A DNA stretch of 64,000 nucleotides. Source: SYFY01 sp031385325. GTDB taxonomy: Bacteria; Pseudomonadota; Gammaproteobacteria; Pseudomonadales; Azotimanducaceae. The stretch is from assembly GCA_031385325.1 (NCBI GenBank), contig JANNBJ010000052.1, positions 1 to 64,000 of the forward strand, in the 5' to 3' direction. The stretch's first letter is position 1; each line of letters starts with the position of its first letter. Made by a program: the position numbers and the translations under genes. This document shows positions 36,481 through 46,161 of the stretch, piece after piece. The notes under the pieces are model-generated. The model had not been told where the DNA came from, did not search any database, and worked only from the letters and a program-made list of their open reading frames with translations.

Positions 36481-37740
36481 TTATCGCTTGCCGTAGACCG
36501 GGAAACGGCTACACAACTCGACCACGTGGTGTTTAACCGAACCGATCATGTTGTCGTTCTTGATGTCATCAAGAATGTCGCACATCCAGCCAGTCAGCGT
36601 TGAAAACTCTGTTTCGCCGAAGCCCCGCCGTGTGCCTGCCGGCGAACCCAGCCGTAGCCCACTCGTGACAAACGGTGACCTGGGATCATTCGGGACTGCA
36701 TTTTTGTTCACGGTGATGTTGGCCCGGCCGAGTGCGGCATCAGCGTCTTTACCCGTGATGTTCTTGTCGATCAGATCGAGCAGGAAGAGATGGTTGTCGG
36801 TACCGCCGGAAACCACTTTGTAGCCACGCGACTGAAAAGTGGTGGCCATCATCGACGCATTGGCAACGACCTGTTGCTGATACACACGAAACTCAGGCTG
36901 CAGGGCTTCTTTGAAGCAGACCGCCTTGGCAGCAATGACATGCATCAACGGCCCACCCTGAATCCCGGGAAACAAAGCCGAATTCAACTTCTTTTCGATC
37001 GCTTCGTTTTTCTTGGCCAGGATGATGCCTCCACGCGGACCACCCAGCGTCTTGTGTGTCGTCGAGGTCGTGACATCGGCGATCTGCACCGGGTTTGGGT
37101 AGAGCCCTGCCGCAACAAGCCCGGCCACATGCGCCATGTCTACCATCAACCAGGCGCCAACCTCGTCGGCGATATCGCGAAAGATCTGCCAGTCCATCTT
37201 TCGCGAATAGGCGGAAAATCCGGCCACAATCATCTTCGGTTTGTGTTCCTGCGCCAGACGGCGAACGGCATCGTAGTCCACCAGGCCCGTGCTGTTGTCG
37301 AGACCATACTGAACCGCGTTGTACGTCTTGCCGGAGAAGTTCGCCTTGGCACCATGGGTGAGGTGGCCGCCATCTGAGAGGCTCATACCCAGTACCGTGT
37401 CGTGCGGCTGCAACAGCGCCTGGTACACCGCAGCATTGGCTTGGGAGCCGGAGTGCGGCTGTACGTTTGCGAAGTCGGCACCAAACAGTTGTTTGGCTCG
37501 CTCAATGGCCAGCACTTCAACAACATCCACGTACTCGCAACCGCCGTAATACCGTTTGCCCGGATAACCTTCCGCGTACTTGTTGGTCAACACGGTGCCT
37601 TGTGCTTCAAGCACGCGAGGGGACGCGTAGTTCTCGGAAGCGATCAACTCGATATGCTCTTCCTGCCGGCGCTCTTCGCCACGAATGGCCGCCATCAGCT
37701 CATCATCAAATCCGGCGATGGTCTCGTTCCCTTTGAACAT
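36481..37740 (-). CDS. glyA: Serine hydroxymethyltransferase
   Basis: This 419-residue PLP enzyme interconverts serine and glycine with tetrahydrofolate. Motifs: [72 protein letters not shown], and the PLP-lysine loop [19 protein letters not shown]. Length and motifs are typical. First gene of glyA-nrdR-ribD-nusB-thiL on the minus strand. The 179-base gap to ettA holds the divergent promoters; no glycine riboswitch was recognised. Confidence 0.98.
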   Translation of the reverse strand: MFKGNETIAGFDDELMAAIRGEERRQEEHIELIASENYASPRVLEAQGTVLTNKYAEGYPGKRYYGGCEYVDVVEVLAIERAKQLFGADFANVQPHSGSQANAAVYQALLQPHDTVLGMSLSDGGHLTHGAKANFSGKTYNAVQYGLDNSTGLVDYDAVRRLAQEHKPKMIVAGFSAYSRKMDWQIFRDIADEVGAWLMVDMAHVAGLVAAGLYPNPVQIADVTTSTTHKTLGGPRGGIILAKKNEAIEKKLNSALFPGIQGGPLMHVIAAKAVCFKEALQPEFRVYQQQVVANASMMATTFQSRGYKVVSGGTDNHLFLLDLIDKNITGKDADAALGRANITVNKNAVPNDPRSPFVTSGLRLGSPAGTRRGFGETEFSTLTGWMCDILDDIKNDNMIGSVKHHVVELCSRFPVYGKR

Positions 37741-37919
37741 GGATGCCTCTGTGCCTTATTCAGTCGGACAGGTGTCCGGGTGGATGGGTGTCAAACCAGT
37801 GAATGCGCGGTATTGTAGCGGACACACCAGATCCTCGCCTGCAACGGCATTCAGCTTTGACGTGAATGGCGCAGGCGAAACAACATCCAGCTCGAACTGA
37901 AAATACACGAGGCAAATAC

Positions 37920-39590
37920 GTGGCGCAGTACGTTTACACCATGCAACGCGTCGGCAAGATCGTTCCGCCGAAGCGCGTCATCCTTGAAAACATCAACCTG
38001 TCGTTTTTCCCTGGCGCCAAGATCGGCGTGCTGGGCCTGAACGGCTCAGGCAAATCCACCCTGCTTCGCATCATGGCGGGGGTCGACACCGAAATCGAAG
38101 GCGAGGCACGCCCGCAGAAGGACATCGTCGTTGGCTACCTGCAGCAGGAGCCTATGCTCGACGAATCGAAGGACGTGCGTGGCAATGTCGAAGGCGGGCT
38201 CCAGCACGTGGTCGACCTCGTCAACGAATACAACGGCATCTCCGACAAATTCGCCGAGCCCATGGAAGACGATGAAATGACTCGCCTCATCGACCGGCAG
38301 GGCGAACTCTCAACACAGATCGATGCCTGCAACGGTTGGGATCTGGACCGAACGCTCGACGTCGCCGCCGACGCCCTGCGCTTGCCCGCATGGGATGCCG
38401 AAGTAGCCAAACTTTCAGGTGGCGAGCGCCGACGGGTTGCCCTGTGCAAACTCCTCCTGTCGAATCCGGACATGCTGCTGCTCGATGAGCCCACCAACCA
38501 TCTGGATGCCGACAGTGTCGCCTGGCTCGAGCGGTTCCTTGGCGAATATCCAGGCACCGTGGTGGCCGTTACCCACGATCGTTACTTCCTCGACAACGTC
38601 GCCGGCTGGATTCTCGAACTGGACCGCGGACGTGGAATTCCTTTTGAAGGCAACTACACCAACTGGCTCGAGAACAAGGACACTCGCCTGCAGCAGGAAG
38701 CCTCGTCAGAAAAAGCTCGCCAGCGCACGATCAGATCCGAACTGGAATGGGTACGCGCCAATCCGAAGGCTCGTCAGGCCAAGAGCAAGTCGCGACTCGC
38801 ACGGTTCGATGAACTCATGTCGAAGGAAGTACAGGAGCGGAACGAAACCTCCGAACTGTACATTCCACCAGGTGAACGGCTCGGCGAAAAAGTCATCGAG
38901 ATCGAACAGGTCTGCAAGGGATTCGGCGATCGACTTCTGATCGACGATCTGAACTGCAGCATTCCGCGTGGCGCCATCGTCGGCATCATCGGTGGCAACG
39001 GCGCCGGCAAGTCGACGTTCTTCAAGATGCTGACCGGGCAGGAAACGCCGGATTCCGGCTCGATCACCATCGGCAACACGGTAGATCTGGCCTACGTCGA
39101 CCAGAGCCGTGACAGCCTGGATGGCTCGAAAACCGTGTGGGAAGAAATCTCGGACAGCCAGGACATTCTGCGCATCGGCACGTATGAGATGCAGACTCGC
39201 TCCTACGTAGGACGATTCAACTTCAAGGGTTCCGACCAGCAGAAGTTTGTCGGCCAGCTATCCGGCGGTGAGCGCAATCGCGTGCACCTCGCCAAGTTGT
39301 TGCGGCGTGGTGCGAACGTATTGTTGCTCGACGAACCAACCAACGACCTCGACGTTGAAACGCTGCGTGCCCTTGAAGAAGCGCTACTCAACTTCCCCGG
39401 CACAGTGCTGATCATCTCCCACGATCGATGGTTTCTTGATCGCGTGGCGACGCACATGCTGGCGTTTGAAGGAGATAGTCACGTGGAGTGGTTTGCGGGG
39501 AACTACACGGAGTATGAAGCGGATCGAAAGAGACGCCTGGGTGATGCGGAGCCGACGCGTGTGAAGTACAAGCCGATACGGCGGTCCTGA
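37920..39590 (+). CDS. ettA: Energy-dependent translational throttle protein EttA (ABC-F)
   Basis: The GTG at 37920 begins VAQYVYTMQRVGKIVPPKRV, the canonical EttA N-terminus, with GAGG seven bases before; an ATG at 37866 would add 18 residues. The 556-residue protein has two ABC domains: Walker A LGLNGSGKSTL and GGNGAGKSTFF, signatures LSGGERRRVALCKLLL and LSGGERNRVHLAKLL, Walker B LLLDEPTNHLD and LLLDEPTNDLD. The arm and the P-site tRNA interaction motif lie between them (KARQAKSKSRLARFDEL). EttA binds the ribosomal E site and gates elongation by the ATP/ADP ratio. Confidence 0.97.
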   Translation: MAQYVYTMQRVGKIVPPKRVILENINLSFFPGAKIGVLGLNGSGKSTLLRIMAGVDTEIEGEARPQKDIVVGYLQQEPMLDESKDVRGNVEGGLQHVVDLVNEYNGISDKFAEPMEDDEMTRLIDRQGELSTQIDACNGWDLDRTLDVAADALRLPAWDAEVAKLSGGERRRVALCKLLLSNPDMLLLDEPTNHLDADSVAWLERFLGEYPGTVVAVTHDRYFLDNVAGWILELDRGRGIPFEGNYTNWLENKDTRLQQEASSEKARQRTIRSELEWVRANPKARQAKSKSRLARFDELMSKEVQERNETSELYIPPGERLGEKVIEIEQVCKGFGDRLLIDDLNCSIPRGAIVGIIGGNGAGKSTFFKMLTGQETPDSGSITIGNTVDLAYVDQSRDSLDGSKTVWEEISDSQDILRIGTYEMQTRSYVGRFNFKGSDQQKFVGQLSGGERNRVHLAKLLRRGANVLLLDEPTNDLDVETLRALEEALLNFPGTVLIISHDRWFLDRVATHMLAFEGDSHVEWFAGNYTEYEADRKRRLGDAEPTRVKYKPIRRS

Positions 39591-39799
39591 CAGAAACCCT
39601 CTGTCGCGCCCTCGTTCTTGGCTGGATGGATATGGTCATCTAGAGCGTTGCCGATCAGCGTTTGCGAGCCCAATGCAGCATGCATGACCTTTTGATGGCG
39701 GAGTGTTTTCAGGCCACGTGCGGCCACTGAGGGCTTCAATCGAGTCCAGCAGCGCCCCGTGTAGCCGTTACCTCAGACTCAGTGCTGTAAGGAGACCGG

Positions 39800-41131
39800 A
39801 TGGTGACCAACGAAAGAGCCACGGCACCCACGCGGCGCGCGCGAAGAAAAGGGGCCTTGGTGATCTTGCTTGCGTGTGCCGCCGCGCTCGCAGGATGGAC
39901 AGTAATAGTGGCGCTGAGTGTGCTGAACGGTTGGGGGCGCACACCGCTGGCAGCGCAGGGCGATATCCAGGCATTCACCGACGCCGCCAACCATAAACTG
40001 GATGCCGAAGCCCGTGGTAACGTCGCATTCGCACTGCTCGATCAGGGTCGTCTGTACAGCGAACACTTCGTGTCGCACGGGCGGCCAGTGCAGCGCGACA
40101 CGCTGTTTCAGGTAGCGTCACTGAGCAAGTGGATTACGGCATGGGGCGTGCTGGCGTTGGTCGAATCCGGGCGCATCGACCTCGATGCACCTGTGTCGCG
40201 CTATCTCACGCGATGGCATCTGCCACCGAGCGCCTACGGCAACGACGGCGTGACGGTTCGACGACTGCTGAGCCACACAGCCGGTCTCACGGATGGACTC
40301 GGCTACGGTGGCTTCGCGCCCGGAGCAACGCCGCAAACCCTTGAGCAGTCTCTGACACATGCCAGCGACGCATCACCGGGCGCCGAAGGCGCCGTTCGTG
40401 TCGGCATCGCGCCGGGCTCTGAATGGCGCTACTCCGGCGGTGGCTACACACTGCTGCAGCTGATCATCGAAGAAGTGACTGGTGAAGCGTTCAACGCCTA
40501 TATGCAACGCGCGGTGTTCCAACCGCTTGGCATGAAGCACTCCACATTCGATTTGCCGACGGAGCGAAGCGCAGAAGTCGCAGACTTCTTTGCGCTGGAC
40601 GGCACGCGCGCAACGCACTATCAGTTCACAGCCAAGGCGGCGGCGTCCTTGTACACATCGTCTGCGGACCTGACGCGCTTCATACAAGCGCATCTGCCTG
40701 GGCCGAATGGAGCGCGACCCGGGCGCGGCGTGTTAAGCCCCGCAACGCTCATCGCGATGCGGCAGCCCCAGGCAGCCCGCTACGGCGTCGATATCTGGGG
40801 GCTGGGCGTCATTCTCTTCGCACCCAACAGCGGCATTGGGTCGAACCAGTACATCATCGGCCACGACGGCGATAACTATCCCGCCATCAACACCGCTGCA
40901 CGCTTCGATCCTGCGACCGGCGATGGCATCGTCGTGCTCGAAACCGGCAACAAATTGTTCGCAACCGAACTCGCGGGTGAGTGGGTGTTCTGGCAATCAG
41001 GAAGCGTTGATCTGTTCGATGTTCTGCGCGCCGTGCGGCGGACGCTTCTCATACTTGGCGCCGGCTATCTGGTAATCCTCATCGGTAGTTTTTTCGCCGC
41101 GACGCGGCTGCGTCGCAGTGGTAGTGCGTGA
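39800..41131 (+). CDS. Serine hydrolase, class C beta-lactamase/penicillin-binding-like, membrane-anchored
   Basis: The ATG at 39800 has AAGGAG five bases upstream. The 443-residue protein starts with a membrane helix (GALVILLACAAALAGWTVIV). The serine hydrolase domain has the nucleophile motif VASLSKWITAWG (S-L-S-K), a second motif YSGGGYTLLQL (Y-S-G) and HDGDNYPAIN in the third motif region. A second hydrophobic helix (LLILGAGYLVILIGSFFAAT) ends the protein. Such proteins are esterases, D-amino-acid peptidases or beta-lactamases; resistance activity should not be assumed. Substrate unknown. Confidence 0.87.
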   Translation: MVTNERATAPTRRARRKGALVILLACAAALAGWTVIVALSVLNGWGRTPLAAQGDIQAFTDAANHKLDAEARGNVAFALLDQGRLYSEHFVSHGRPVQRDTLFQVASLSKWITAWGVLALVESGRIDLDAPVSRYLTRWHLPPSAYGNDGVTVRRLLSHTAGLTDGLGYGGFAPGATPQTLEQSLTHASDASPGAEGAVRVGIAPGSEWRYSGGGYTLLQLIIEEVTGEAFNAYMQRAVFQPLGMKHSTFDLPTERSAEVADFFALDGTRATHYQFTAKAAASLYTSSADLTRFIQAHLPGPNGARPGRGVLSPATLIAMRQPQAARYGVDIWGLGVILFAPNSGIGSNQYIIGHDGDNYPAINTAARFDPATGDGIVVLETGNKLFATELAGEWVFWQSGSVDLFDVLRAVRRTLLILGAGYLVILIGSFFAATRLRRSGSA

Positions 41132-41510
41132 CCCACGGAGCGACCTCGCGCGCTTGAACGCTCCTGACTGATTCAACCGCGCGGCGCCCGGCCCTTCTTA
41201 TAGTCAGCGCTCATGTACGGCCCTTTCACCCACAGGTGCCGGATCTTCCATTCGCCACAACCCTGTTATTCGCGCGTGACACAGGCAAATCCATGCGGCA
41301 GTTTCGACGCACTGCTGCGCCGCTGTTGGTGGCGGCGATACAAGACGATTCGACGGTGGTGGCACCTTCGGACCAACCACTCAGCAGAAACAACACTGCG
41401 CAACCGGTGAGGTGACTACAGGCGCGGTTATGTTTCGACTGAAAGGAAATCGACATTGCCGCCGCCGTTGAGGCACTGCGATACTTTGCAGCCTGCGTGT
41501 GGAGCAATGA
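41132..41510. other. 379-base stretch without a clear gene
   Basis: I see no tRNA, strong hairpin or domain-bearing frame here. A minus-strand frame (about 41226-41464) could encode a cysteine-bearing protein with a short hydrophobic segment (CAVLFLLSGWSEGATT), but it lacks a ribosome site and is not convincing. The promoter of the following secreted metalloprotease gene is expected in the last 100 bases. Confidence 0.4.
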
Positions 41511-43334
41511 ATGGTTACACAAACTACGCTGTCGCGTTGTGGCATCACCGGTTTGTGGATCGGGATGCGCAGAATGATGCACATTCTCGCTGTCCTGTTA
41601 TCGGTTGGCCTTTCCCCGTCAGCTTTCGCCGCAGAAGACAATTGGTTGCGATTGCAAACGCCTGAGTTCACCGTGATCTCACAGCTGAATGAGCGGAAAA
41701 CTCGTCGCTGGGCAGGAGAATTTGACCAGTTCGTTTCAGCACTGTTCAGTTTGTACGCGATTGAACGCAAGGGCCTGCCCCCGCTGACGATTGTGCTGTT
41801 CGACAGGGCCAGGAACTTCGCACCGTATCGACCACGTACAGAATCCGGCCAGGCGAAAAATGTCGGTGGGGTATTCGGCCGCCAGGCGAACTGGAGTGTG
41901 ATGGCCACATCGGCGACCAATCAACCGCTTGAAACCCGACGAGTGCTCAACCACGAAGCCGTGCACTGGTTTTTCAGCGCAAGCGGCCTCGAGCTGCCCC
42001 TCTGGTTCAATGAAGGCTACGCCGAGGTGTTGTCAACGATCGAGATCCGCCGCGGAAGCGCTCAGTGGGGTCGCGCTTTACCAGGGCACATCCAGCTGTT
42101 GCGCGACTTGGGATTGCAGCCACTCGGCGAGTTTCTTGAGTTGAGCCAGGATGACGCGATACATGGCGATACACGGTATTACCCTCAAGCATGGGCGTTT
42201 GTGCACTTTGCGGTGTTTGGCGGAACTGGTGCACACCGCACATCTCTGTCCGATCTGGCGCGCCGTATCCGCCTCGAACCTGTTGATGTGGCGTTCAAGT
42301 CAGCATTTGGCATGTCGCTGGAAGCAGGTGACCAGGCACTGCGTGCCTATATCAAACGTGGGACGTATTCGATGGCTAGGCTCGACATACCGGGTCGGGT
42401 GGATAGTTTTGTCGTCACGCAGGCAACCCCGATTCAGGTGCAAACCGCGCTCGGCCGTCTGGCATTGGTAACCCGCAACATGGAACTTGCACTGCACCAC
42501 GCCAACGTGTTGATCGAAGGCAATCCCAAAGTTCCTGAAGGTTTCGAACTGCGATCGATGGTGAAGTTCGCGGGGAACGATCAAGAAGCAGGTCGTCAGG
42601 ATGTGGATCAAGCGATCAAACTTGATTCACTGGACGCGGGCATGCATCTGACTGCTGCCCGGTTCGAGCTGAACGAGCGGATGCAAAACGTTGTGTCACT
42701 GGACGAAGCACTGGATCCGGAAGAAGCACGGCGGATCGCCGACCGGGTGATCCGCGCGCTGGAATTGCGGTCAACTGAGCCACAGGCATTTGAGATGCTC
42801 AGCATCGGCCTGATGAACGTTGCTGAACTGACGTCCACTGACGAGCAGTTGCTGGATGTCGTACAACGATTCAAGCCGCAAAGTGGGTTGCCGGCACTGG
42901 TGCGTTCGGTCAGTGCTTATCGCCGGGGGGACTATAACCAGGCGCGTGAGCTGCATGTACTGGCCTGTTCGCGTGAGCGCGAATTACCAGCCAGCTTACG
43001 CGCCGCCGCCAGATCGATGGGGGAACGCTGGTTGTACGACAAGCTGGCAGAAGCATTCGATGACGTCGAAAACACGACCGATTTCGACGCAGCGTATAGC
43101 CAGTTGGAAGCAGCAATGGCGACGCCGGGAATGTCTGTAAATCTGACAACTGCGCTAAAACGCATGAGCCAACAGGTAGAGGCTTGGCGGGCGCGCCTGC
43201 CGGAAGGAATGCCATACCGGCAGGCAAAGAGACCAACGCTGCAGGACTACTGGAAGTCGATTCTTGATGATCCGCAGTCTTCGGAGGAAGAGCGCGACAA
43301 CGCGCAGCGCGCGTCACATACATTTACGCATTAG
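41511..43334 (+). CDS. Secreted gluzincin-type metalloprotease-like protein with TPR-like C-terminus
   Basis: The ATG at 41511 has GGAG six bases upstream, giving 607 residues; a second ATG at 41565 starts a tighter signal peptide (MMHILAVLLSVGLSPSAFAA). The N-terminal domain has the zinc motif NHEAVHWFFSASG (H-E-x-x-H near residue 145) followed by LWFNEGYAEVLSTIE, whose glutamate is the usual third ligand in gluzincins (peptidase MA/DUF1570-like). The C-terminal half is helical and TPR-like (ALHHANVLIEGNPKVPEGFE). Likely a periplasmic or exported peptidase. A strong terminator follows directly. Confidence 0.8.
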   Translation: MVTQTTLSRCGITGLWIGMRRMMHILAVLLSVGLSPSAFAAEDNWLRLQTPEFTVISQLNERKTRRWAGEFDQFVSALFSLYAIERKGLPPLTIVLFDRARNFAPYRPRTESGQAKNVGGVFGRQANWSVMATSATNQPLETRRVLNHEAVHWFFSASGLELPLWFNEGYAEVLSTIEIRRGSAQWGRALPGHIQLLRDLGLQPLGEFLELSQDDAIHGDTRYYPQAWAFVHFAVFGGTGAHRTSLSDLARRIRLEPVDVAFKSAFGMSLEAGDQALRAYIKRGTYSMARLDIPGRVDSFVVTQATPIQVQTALGRLALVTRNMELALHHANVLIEGNPKVPEGFELRSMVKFAGNDQEAGRQDVDQAIKLDSLDAGMHLTAARFELNERMQNVVSLDEALDPEEARRIADRVIRALELRSTEPQAFEMLSIGLMNVAELTSTDEQLLDVVQRFKPQSGLPALVRSVSAYRRGDYNQARELHVLACSRERELPASLRAAARSMGERWLYDKLAEAFDDVENTTDFDAAYSQLEAAMATPGMSVNLTTALKRMSQQVEAWRARLPEGMPYRQAKRPTLQDYWKSILDDPQSSEEERDNAQRASHTFTH

Positions 43335-43360
43335 GGAAGGTCTGATTTATCAGACCTTCC
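43335..43360 (+). terminator. Perfect 12-bp stem-loop terminator
   Basis: GGAAGGTCTGAT at 43335-43346 pairs perfectly with 43349-43360 around a two-base TT loop, starting at the base after the metalloprotease stop. Few T residues follow, so termination may need help, but position and stability fit a 3' end. Confidence 0.75.
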
Positions 43361-43448
43361 AGTGTGGTGCAGGGATGCACCTCCATTTTTCTTGCCTGAA
43401 ACGCAAGGCCTCTTTGCAAAAAAGAGGGTGGGGAGCAGCTTAGGCTCC

Positions 43449-43470
43449 GCACTTCGCTGCAGCGAAGTGC
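43449..43470. repeat. 22-bp perfect palindrome
   Basis: The sequence at 43449-43470 is its own reverse complement across 22 bases, centred on CTGCAG. It lies 90 bases after the terminator and about 30 bases before a tiny frame. It could be a protein-binding site or a repeat-type hairpin. A second weaker hairpin (CCTCTTT with AAGAGG) lies near 43409-43427. Confidence 0.7.
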
Positions 43471-43500
43471 TTGGACATGACTAACTCGCAGGAGATTCCG

Positions 43501-43602
43501 ATGATGCCAAACACAAATTGCTCACAAAAAACACTCGCGCCCCCCTCCCGCTGCGAACCGTACGCTAGTTATATTGGCAGCCAGGGATATCCCATGGATT
43601 GA
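43501..43602 (+). CDS. Possible 33-residue peptide
   Basis: A short frame starts at the ATG at 43501, preceded by AGGAG with ideal spacing (six bases), and ends at 43602. The peptide (MMPNTNCSQKTLAPPSRCEP then YASYIGSQGYPMD) has two cysteines and a Tyr/Gly/Ser-rich C-terminal half, and no signal peptide. It sits 46 bases before a GINT1-like gene and in front of an ACP/ligase/decarboxylase cluster. It could be a precursor peptide, a leader peptide or chance. The ribosome site is the only strong evidence. Confidence 0.35.
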   Translation: MMPNTNCSQKTLAPPSRCEPYASYIGSQGYPMD

Positions 43603-43648
43603 GGATTACGTTCCCGTTTCTCCTCTCAAGAGACAAAGGGAACTTGCA

Positions 43649-44689
43649 ATGATCCGGATCAAAGAAAAGTTCAAATCAGCAATTTGGAGGCTCTCGCCTT
43701 CCCTTTATCACCATGTTGCCAAACCGTACTCCGGACAGGTGTTTTCCATTGGCATCTGCAGCGGAGCATCCCCGTTTGAACTCCAGAGCCAACTGGTTGG
43801 TCGTGAACCCATCCTCACCGCGGCAGACATTCACGACGTCCCGGCCGGATTCGTGGCTGATCCATTCATCTATACGACCAATGGCCAGTGGGTAATCTTT
43901 TTCGAAGTCTTCAATCGCGCCAACCATCGCGGAGAGATCGGACTGGCAACGAGCGCAGATGGACAACATTGGCAATACCAGAACATCGTGCTGAAGGAAT
44001 CACACCATCTTGCCTACCCCCAGGTCCTGGCCGATGGTGGCAACATGTACCTTATTCCCGACACGCCCGAACACGGCGTAAAGCTCTACCGGGCTGACCA
44101 GTTCCCTCTGCAATGGCGTTACGAGCAAACGTTGCTGAATGACCCGGCAATCACCGACCCAACTGTCTTTCGACATGAGAATCGCTGGTGGATGATCAGC
44201 GGTCATCGACCGAGCGCTCTCGCAGTACGCTCCACGCGCTTGCACTTTGCAGATCAACTCACCGGACCGTGGGTGGAACATCCGGCCAGCCCCATCGTCG
44301 CCGACAGCTTGCGTCGATCACGCCCTGCTGGTTCGGTAGTCAGGTACGGAAATCGACTGTTCCGACTCTCGCAGGATTGTTCTCGAGTTTACGGAGAACG
44401 CATCCAGGCACATGAAATTCTGGAGCTCACAACAACGTCCTATCGCGAGGCAGACGCGGACGATCAGACGTTGTTGCAGGCAGGAGAAGCGCCTTGGTAC
44501 GCCGACGGCATGCACCATGCCAGCCTGTTGGAGAAAGACAACGGGCAGTGGATCGCCGCCGTCGATGGCTGGTTTATGCAACCCAGCGAATCGAACGTCC
44601 CACGAAAATCACACGTGGCGATTGGCGTGGCTATCAGCGTCGCAGTCAGCGTCGCTGCGTTCTTGTGGTCAAGCGAAGTCGTCGTGTAA
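43649..44689 (+). CDS. GINT1-like (glucosamine inositolphosphorylceramide transferase 1 N-terminal) beta-propeller protein
   Basis: The ATG at 43649 has AGGGA upstream; the frame itself goes back to a TTG at 43574. The 346 residues show the five-bladed propeller repeats of the GINT1-like/GH43-like family: VADPFIYTTNGQWVIFFEVF, GEIGLATSADGQHWQY, LAYPQVLADGGNMYLIPDT, ITDPTVFRHENRWWMISG, and GSVVRYGNRLFRLSQDCS. These proteins are found in polysaccharide and glycolipid loci, and glycosyltransferase or hydrolase activity is assumed. The C-terminus ends in a hydrophobic helix (AIGVAISVAVSVAAFLWSSE), a likely membrane anchor. Role in this cluster is unclear. Confidence 0.7.
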   Translation: MIRIKEKFKSAIWRLSPSLYHHVAKPYSGQVFSIGICSGASPFELQSQLVGREPILTAADIHDVPAGFVADPFIYTTNGQWVIFFEVFNRANHRGEIGLATSADGQHWQYQNIVLKESHHLAYPQVLADGGNMYLIPDTPEHGVKLYRADQFPLQWRYEQTLLNDPAITDPTVFRHENRWWMISGHRPSALAVRSTRLHFADQLTGPWVEHPASPIVADSLRRSRPAGSVVRYGNRLFRLSQDCSRVYGERIQAHEILELTTTSYREADADDQTLLQAGEAPWYADGMHHASLLEKDNGQWIAAVDGWFMQPSESNVPRKSHVAIGVAISVAVSVAAFLWSSEVVV

Positions 44690-44894
44690 ATCCCATGAGG
44701 CGATCAAACCGGCTGGGCACTCCCGATCCTGACCTCATAACCATGGAAAGCGGGCAACGGCACACCGTGCGCATCTACCCCAGGTTGCCTTCATGGACAA
44801 GATCAACGACTACGCACTGCCCTCATCAAGACCAGAGGCACGAAGTCATCCAAAACTTGCGCACGAAACACTCGTGCACTGATATCAAACCCCA
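44690..44894 (+). other. Spacer with two doubtful short frames
   Basis: A 67-codon frame from the ATG at 44695 ends at 44898, overlapping the GTG of the next gene as GTGA. A 29-codon frame from 44793 (MDKINDYALPSSRPEARSHP) ends at 44882. Neither has a good ribosome site or recognisable features; I list the stretch only as a spacer. Confidence 0.35.
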
Positions 44895-45839
44895 GTGAAC
44901 GACCTGGCGGAACCCTTCCTGCAACTTTGCCGCAGGGCTGATGTCCATCGCGATTCGTTGCTTGCCAGTGGAGCAGACTACGCGGCATTGTTCGGTGCCT
45001 CCGCGACTGAGTACGGTCAATGGCTTACGAAGGAGCATCCAGCACAAGCGTCTTACCGGATCGTGCCGTCGCGTTGCGCTGCATTGTTTGACCGGATTGT
45101 TTCCACCTATGGCGGCACCGCTGGTGAACAGTTCCTCCAGCTTGTGGCCGCTCAGGAAATCGTCGCACTACCCGATCGACTGCGAAGTGTCGACATACCC
45201 CGTTCAGTACTTCCAGGAATAACCCGTTGTGTACAACGGATGCTGGATGATCTCGCAGCGCCCCGTATCGGGTACTTCAACCACGACAATGATCCTTTCG
45301 CCAAGGACCTCGCAGTGTGCCGACTCAAGATGTTGCCCTGCGGCATCGAGATGGTCGACTTGGACATGGCATTTCCACGCAGCGCTCTGTGGAAACATGG
45401 TGCACGCGTAACCTGGCACCTTGGCCAGGCGTTGTTATCAATGGGCAAAAATCGCCCAATGCTCGGCAGCCACATCGACCGACGAGCCATTCGTGAGTTC
45501 AACCCTGAGGGATATCTGCGCTTCTATCACATCGTCGCTGACATTCTTCGTCTGCGGCCGGACATTCGCGGTTTGATGGCTCAAGCCTGGTTGCTCGATC
45601 CGGCTGTCGGGCGCATCAGTCCGGAGCTCGCCTTTCTGCACGACGTACCCGCTGCCGCAGGTGCCGTGTTTTTCCCTGCACCTGATGATCAAGCCGCGGT
45701 GGCGGATGCGATACGTATGTCACCACACCGGCGCAAACTCTATGAAGCGGGTGAGTTCAAGCCCTGCGCATACGTACTGGTGTGGCCTCGCAACGCCCTG
45801 CTTGGCTGGGCGGAAAGTCTTCCGTTACAGACGCAGTAA
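44895..45839 (+). CDS. Protein of unknown function in ACP/ligase cluster
   Basis: Not recognised. From the GTG at 44895 it gives 314 residues, no signal peptide and no membrane segment. Regions that look conserved or functional: IGYFNHDNDPFAKDLAVCRL, LPCGIEMVDLDMAFPRSALW, MLGSHIDRRAIREFNPEGYL, and KLYEAGEFKPCAYVLVWPRN. The histidine/aspartate pairs (NHDND; GSHID) might be catalytic or bind metal. It lies between a GINT1-like gene and the convergent ACP-ligase-decarboxylase genes, so it may act on an ACP- or CoA-bound acyl group, for example as a transferase; this is only inferred from position. Confidence 0.75.
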   Translation: MNDLAEPFLQLCRRADVHRDSLLASGADYAALFGASATEYGQWLTKEHPAQASYRIVPSRCAALFDRIVSTYGGTAGEQFLQLVAAQEIVALPDRLRSVDIPRSVLPGITRCVQRMLDDLAAPRIGYFNHDNDPFAKDLAVCRLKMLPCGIEMVDLDMAFPRSALWKHGARVTWHLGQALLSMGKNRPMLGSHIDRRAIREFNPEGYLRFYHIVADILRLRPDIRGLMAQAWLLDPAVGRISPELAFLHDVPAAAGAVFFPAPDDQAAVADAIRMSPHRRKLYEAGEFKPCAYVLVWPRNALLGWAESLPLQTQ

Positions 45840-45877
45840 ATCCAGGGACAATGCACTCGGTTCGAGCCCTTCTCCGA

Positions 45878-46129
45878 TCAAGCCGCGATCAGCGATCCCA
45901 CAACAGCACTCAACGCACCGGGCGTCTGAAAAGACTCGTCAGTAATCATCGAATCAGGAATGGTAATTACAAATCTCTCTTCAATTTCAAGCATCAGACC
46001 GATGGCTGTCGTTGAGTCGAGACCGAGGTCATAGAGATTGGTATCTTCCTGAAGTATTGCCCGATCCGCCCCGGGCATCGCCGCCGCCACAAGATTCAGC
46101 ACTTCCTGCAGTGTTTCCGCCTTGATCAC
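45878..46129 (-). CDS. Acyl carrier protein
   Basis: This 83-residue four-helix ACP has the phosphopantetheine serine in YDLGLDSTTAIGLMLEIEER (D-S near residue 37) and PDSMITDESFQTPGALSAVV after it. It would carry an acyl or aminoacyl thioester. It is not the fatty-acid synthesis ACP, since its neighbours are a dedicated AMP ligase 32 bases upstream and a decarboxylase. On the same strand and probably in one operon with both. Confidence 0.93.
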   Translation of the reverse strand: MIKAETLQEVLNLVAAAMPGADRAILQEDTNLYDLGLDSTTAIGLMLEIEERFVITIPDSMITDESFQTPGALSAVVGSLIAA

Positions 46130-46161
46130 TTGTCACATCTCCTTATGCCCATGGTACGGGT

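Noticed and set aside
37741..37919. Glycine riboswitch before glyA
   Set aside because: No paired GG-rich aptamer pattern was visible in the 179-base gap.
39503..39739. Minus-strand frame overlapping the 3' end of ettA
   Set aside because: It overlaps the ABC-F coding end and has no ribosome site or family features.
41226..41464. Small secreted cysteine protein on the minus strand
   Set aside because: It has a hydrophobic stretch and cysteines, but no ribosome site, a poor signal peptide and no paralogue in the window.
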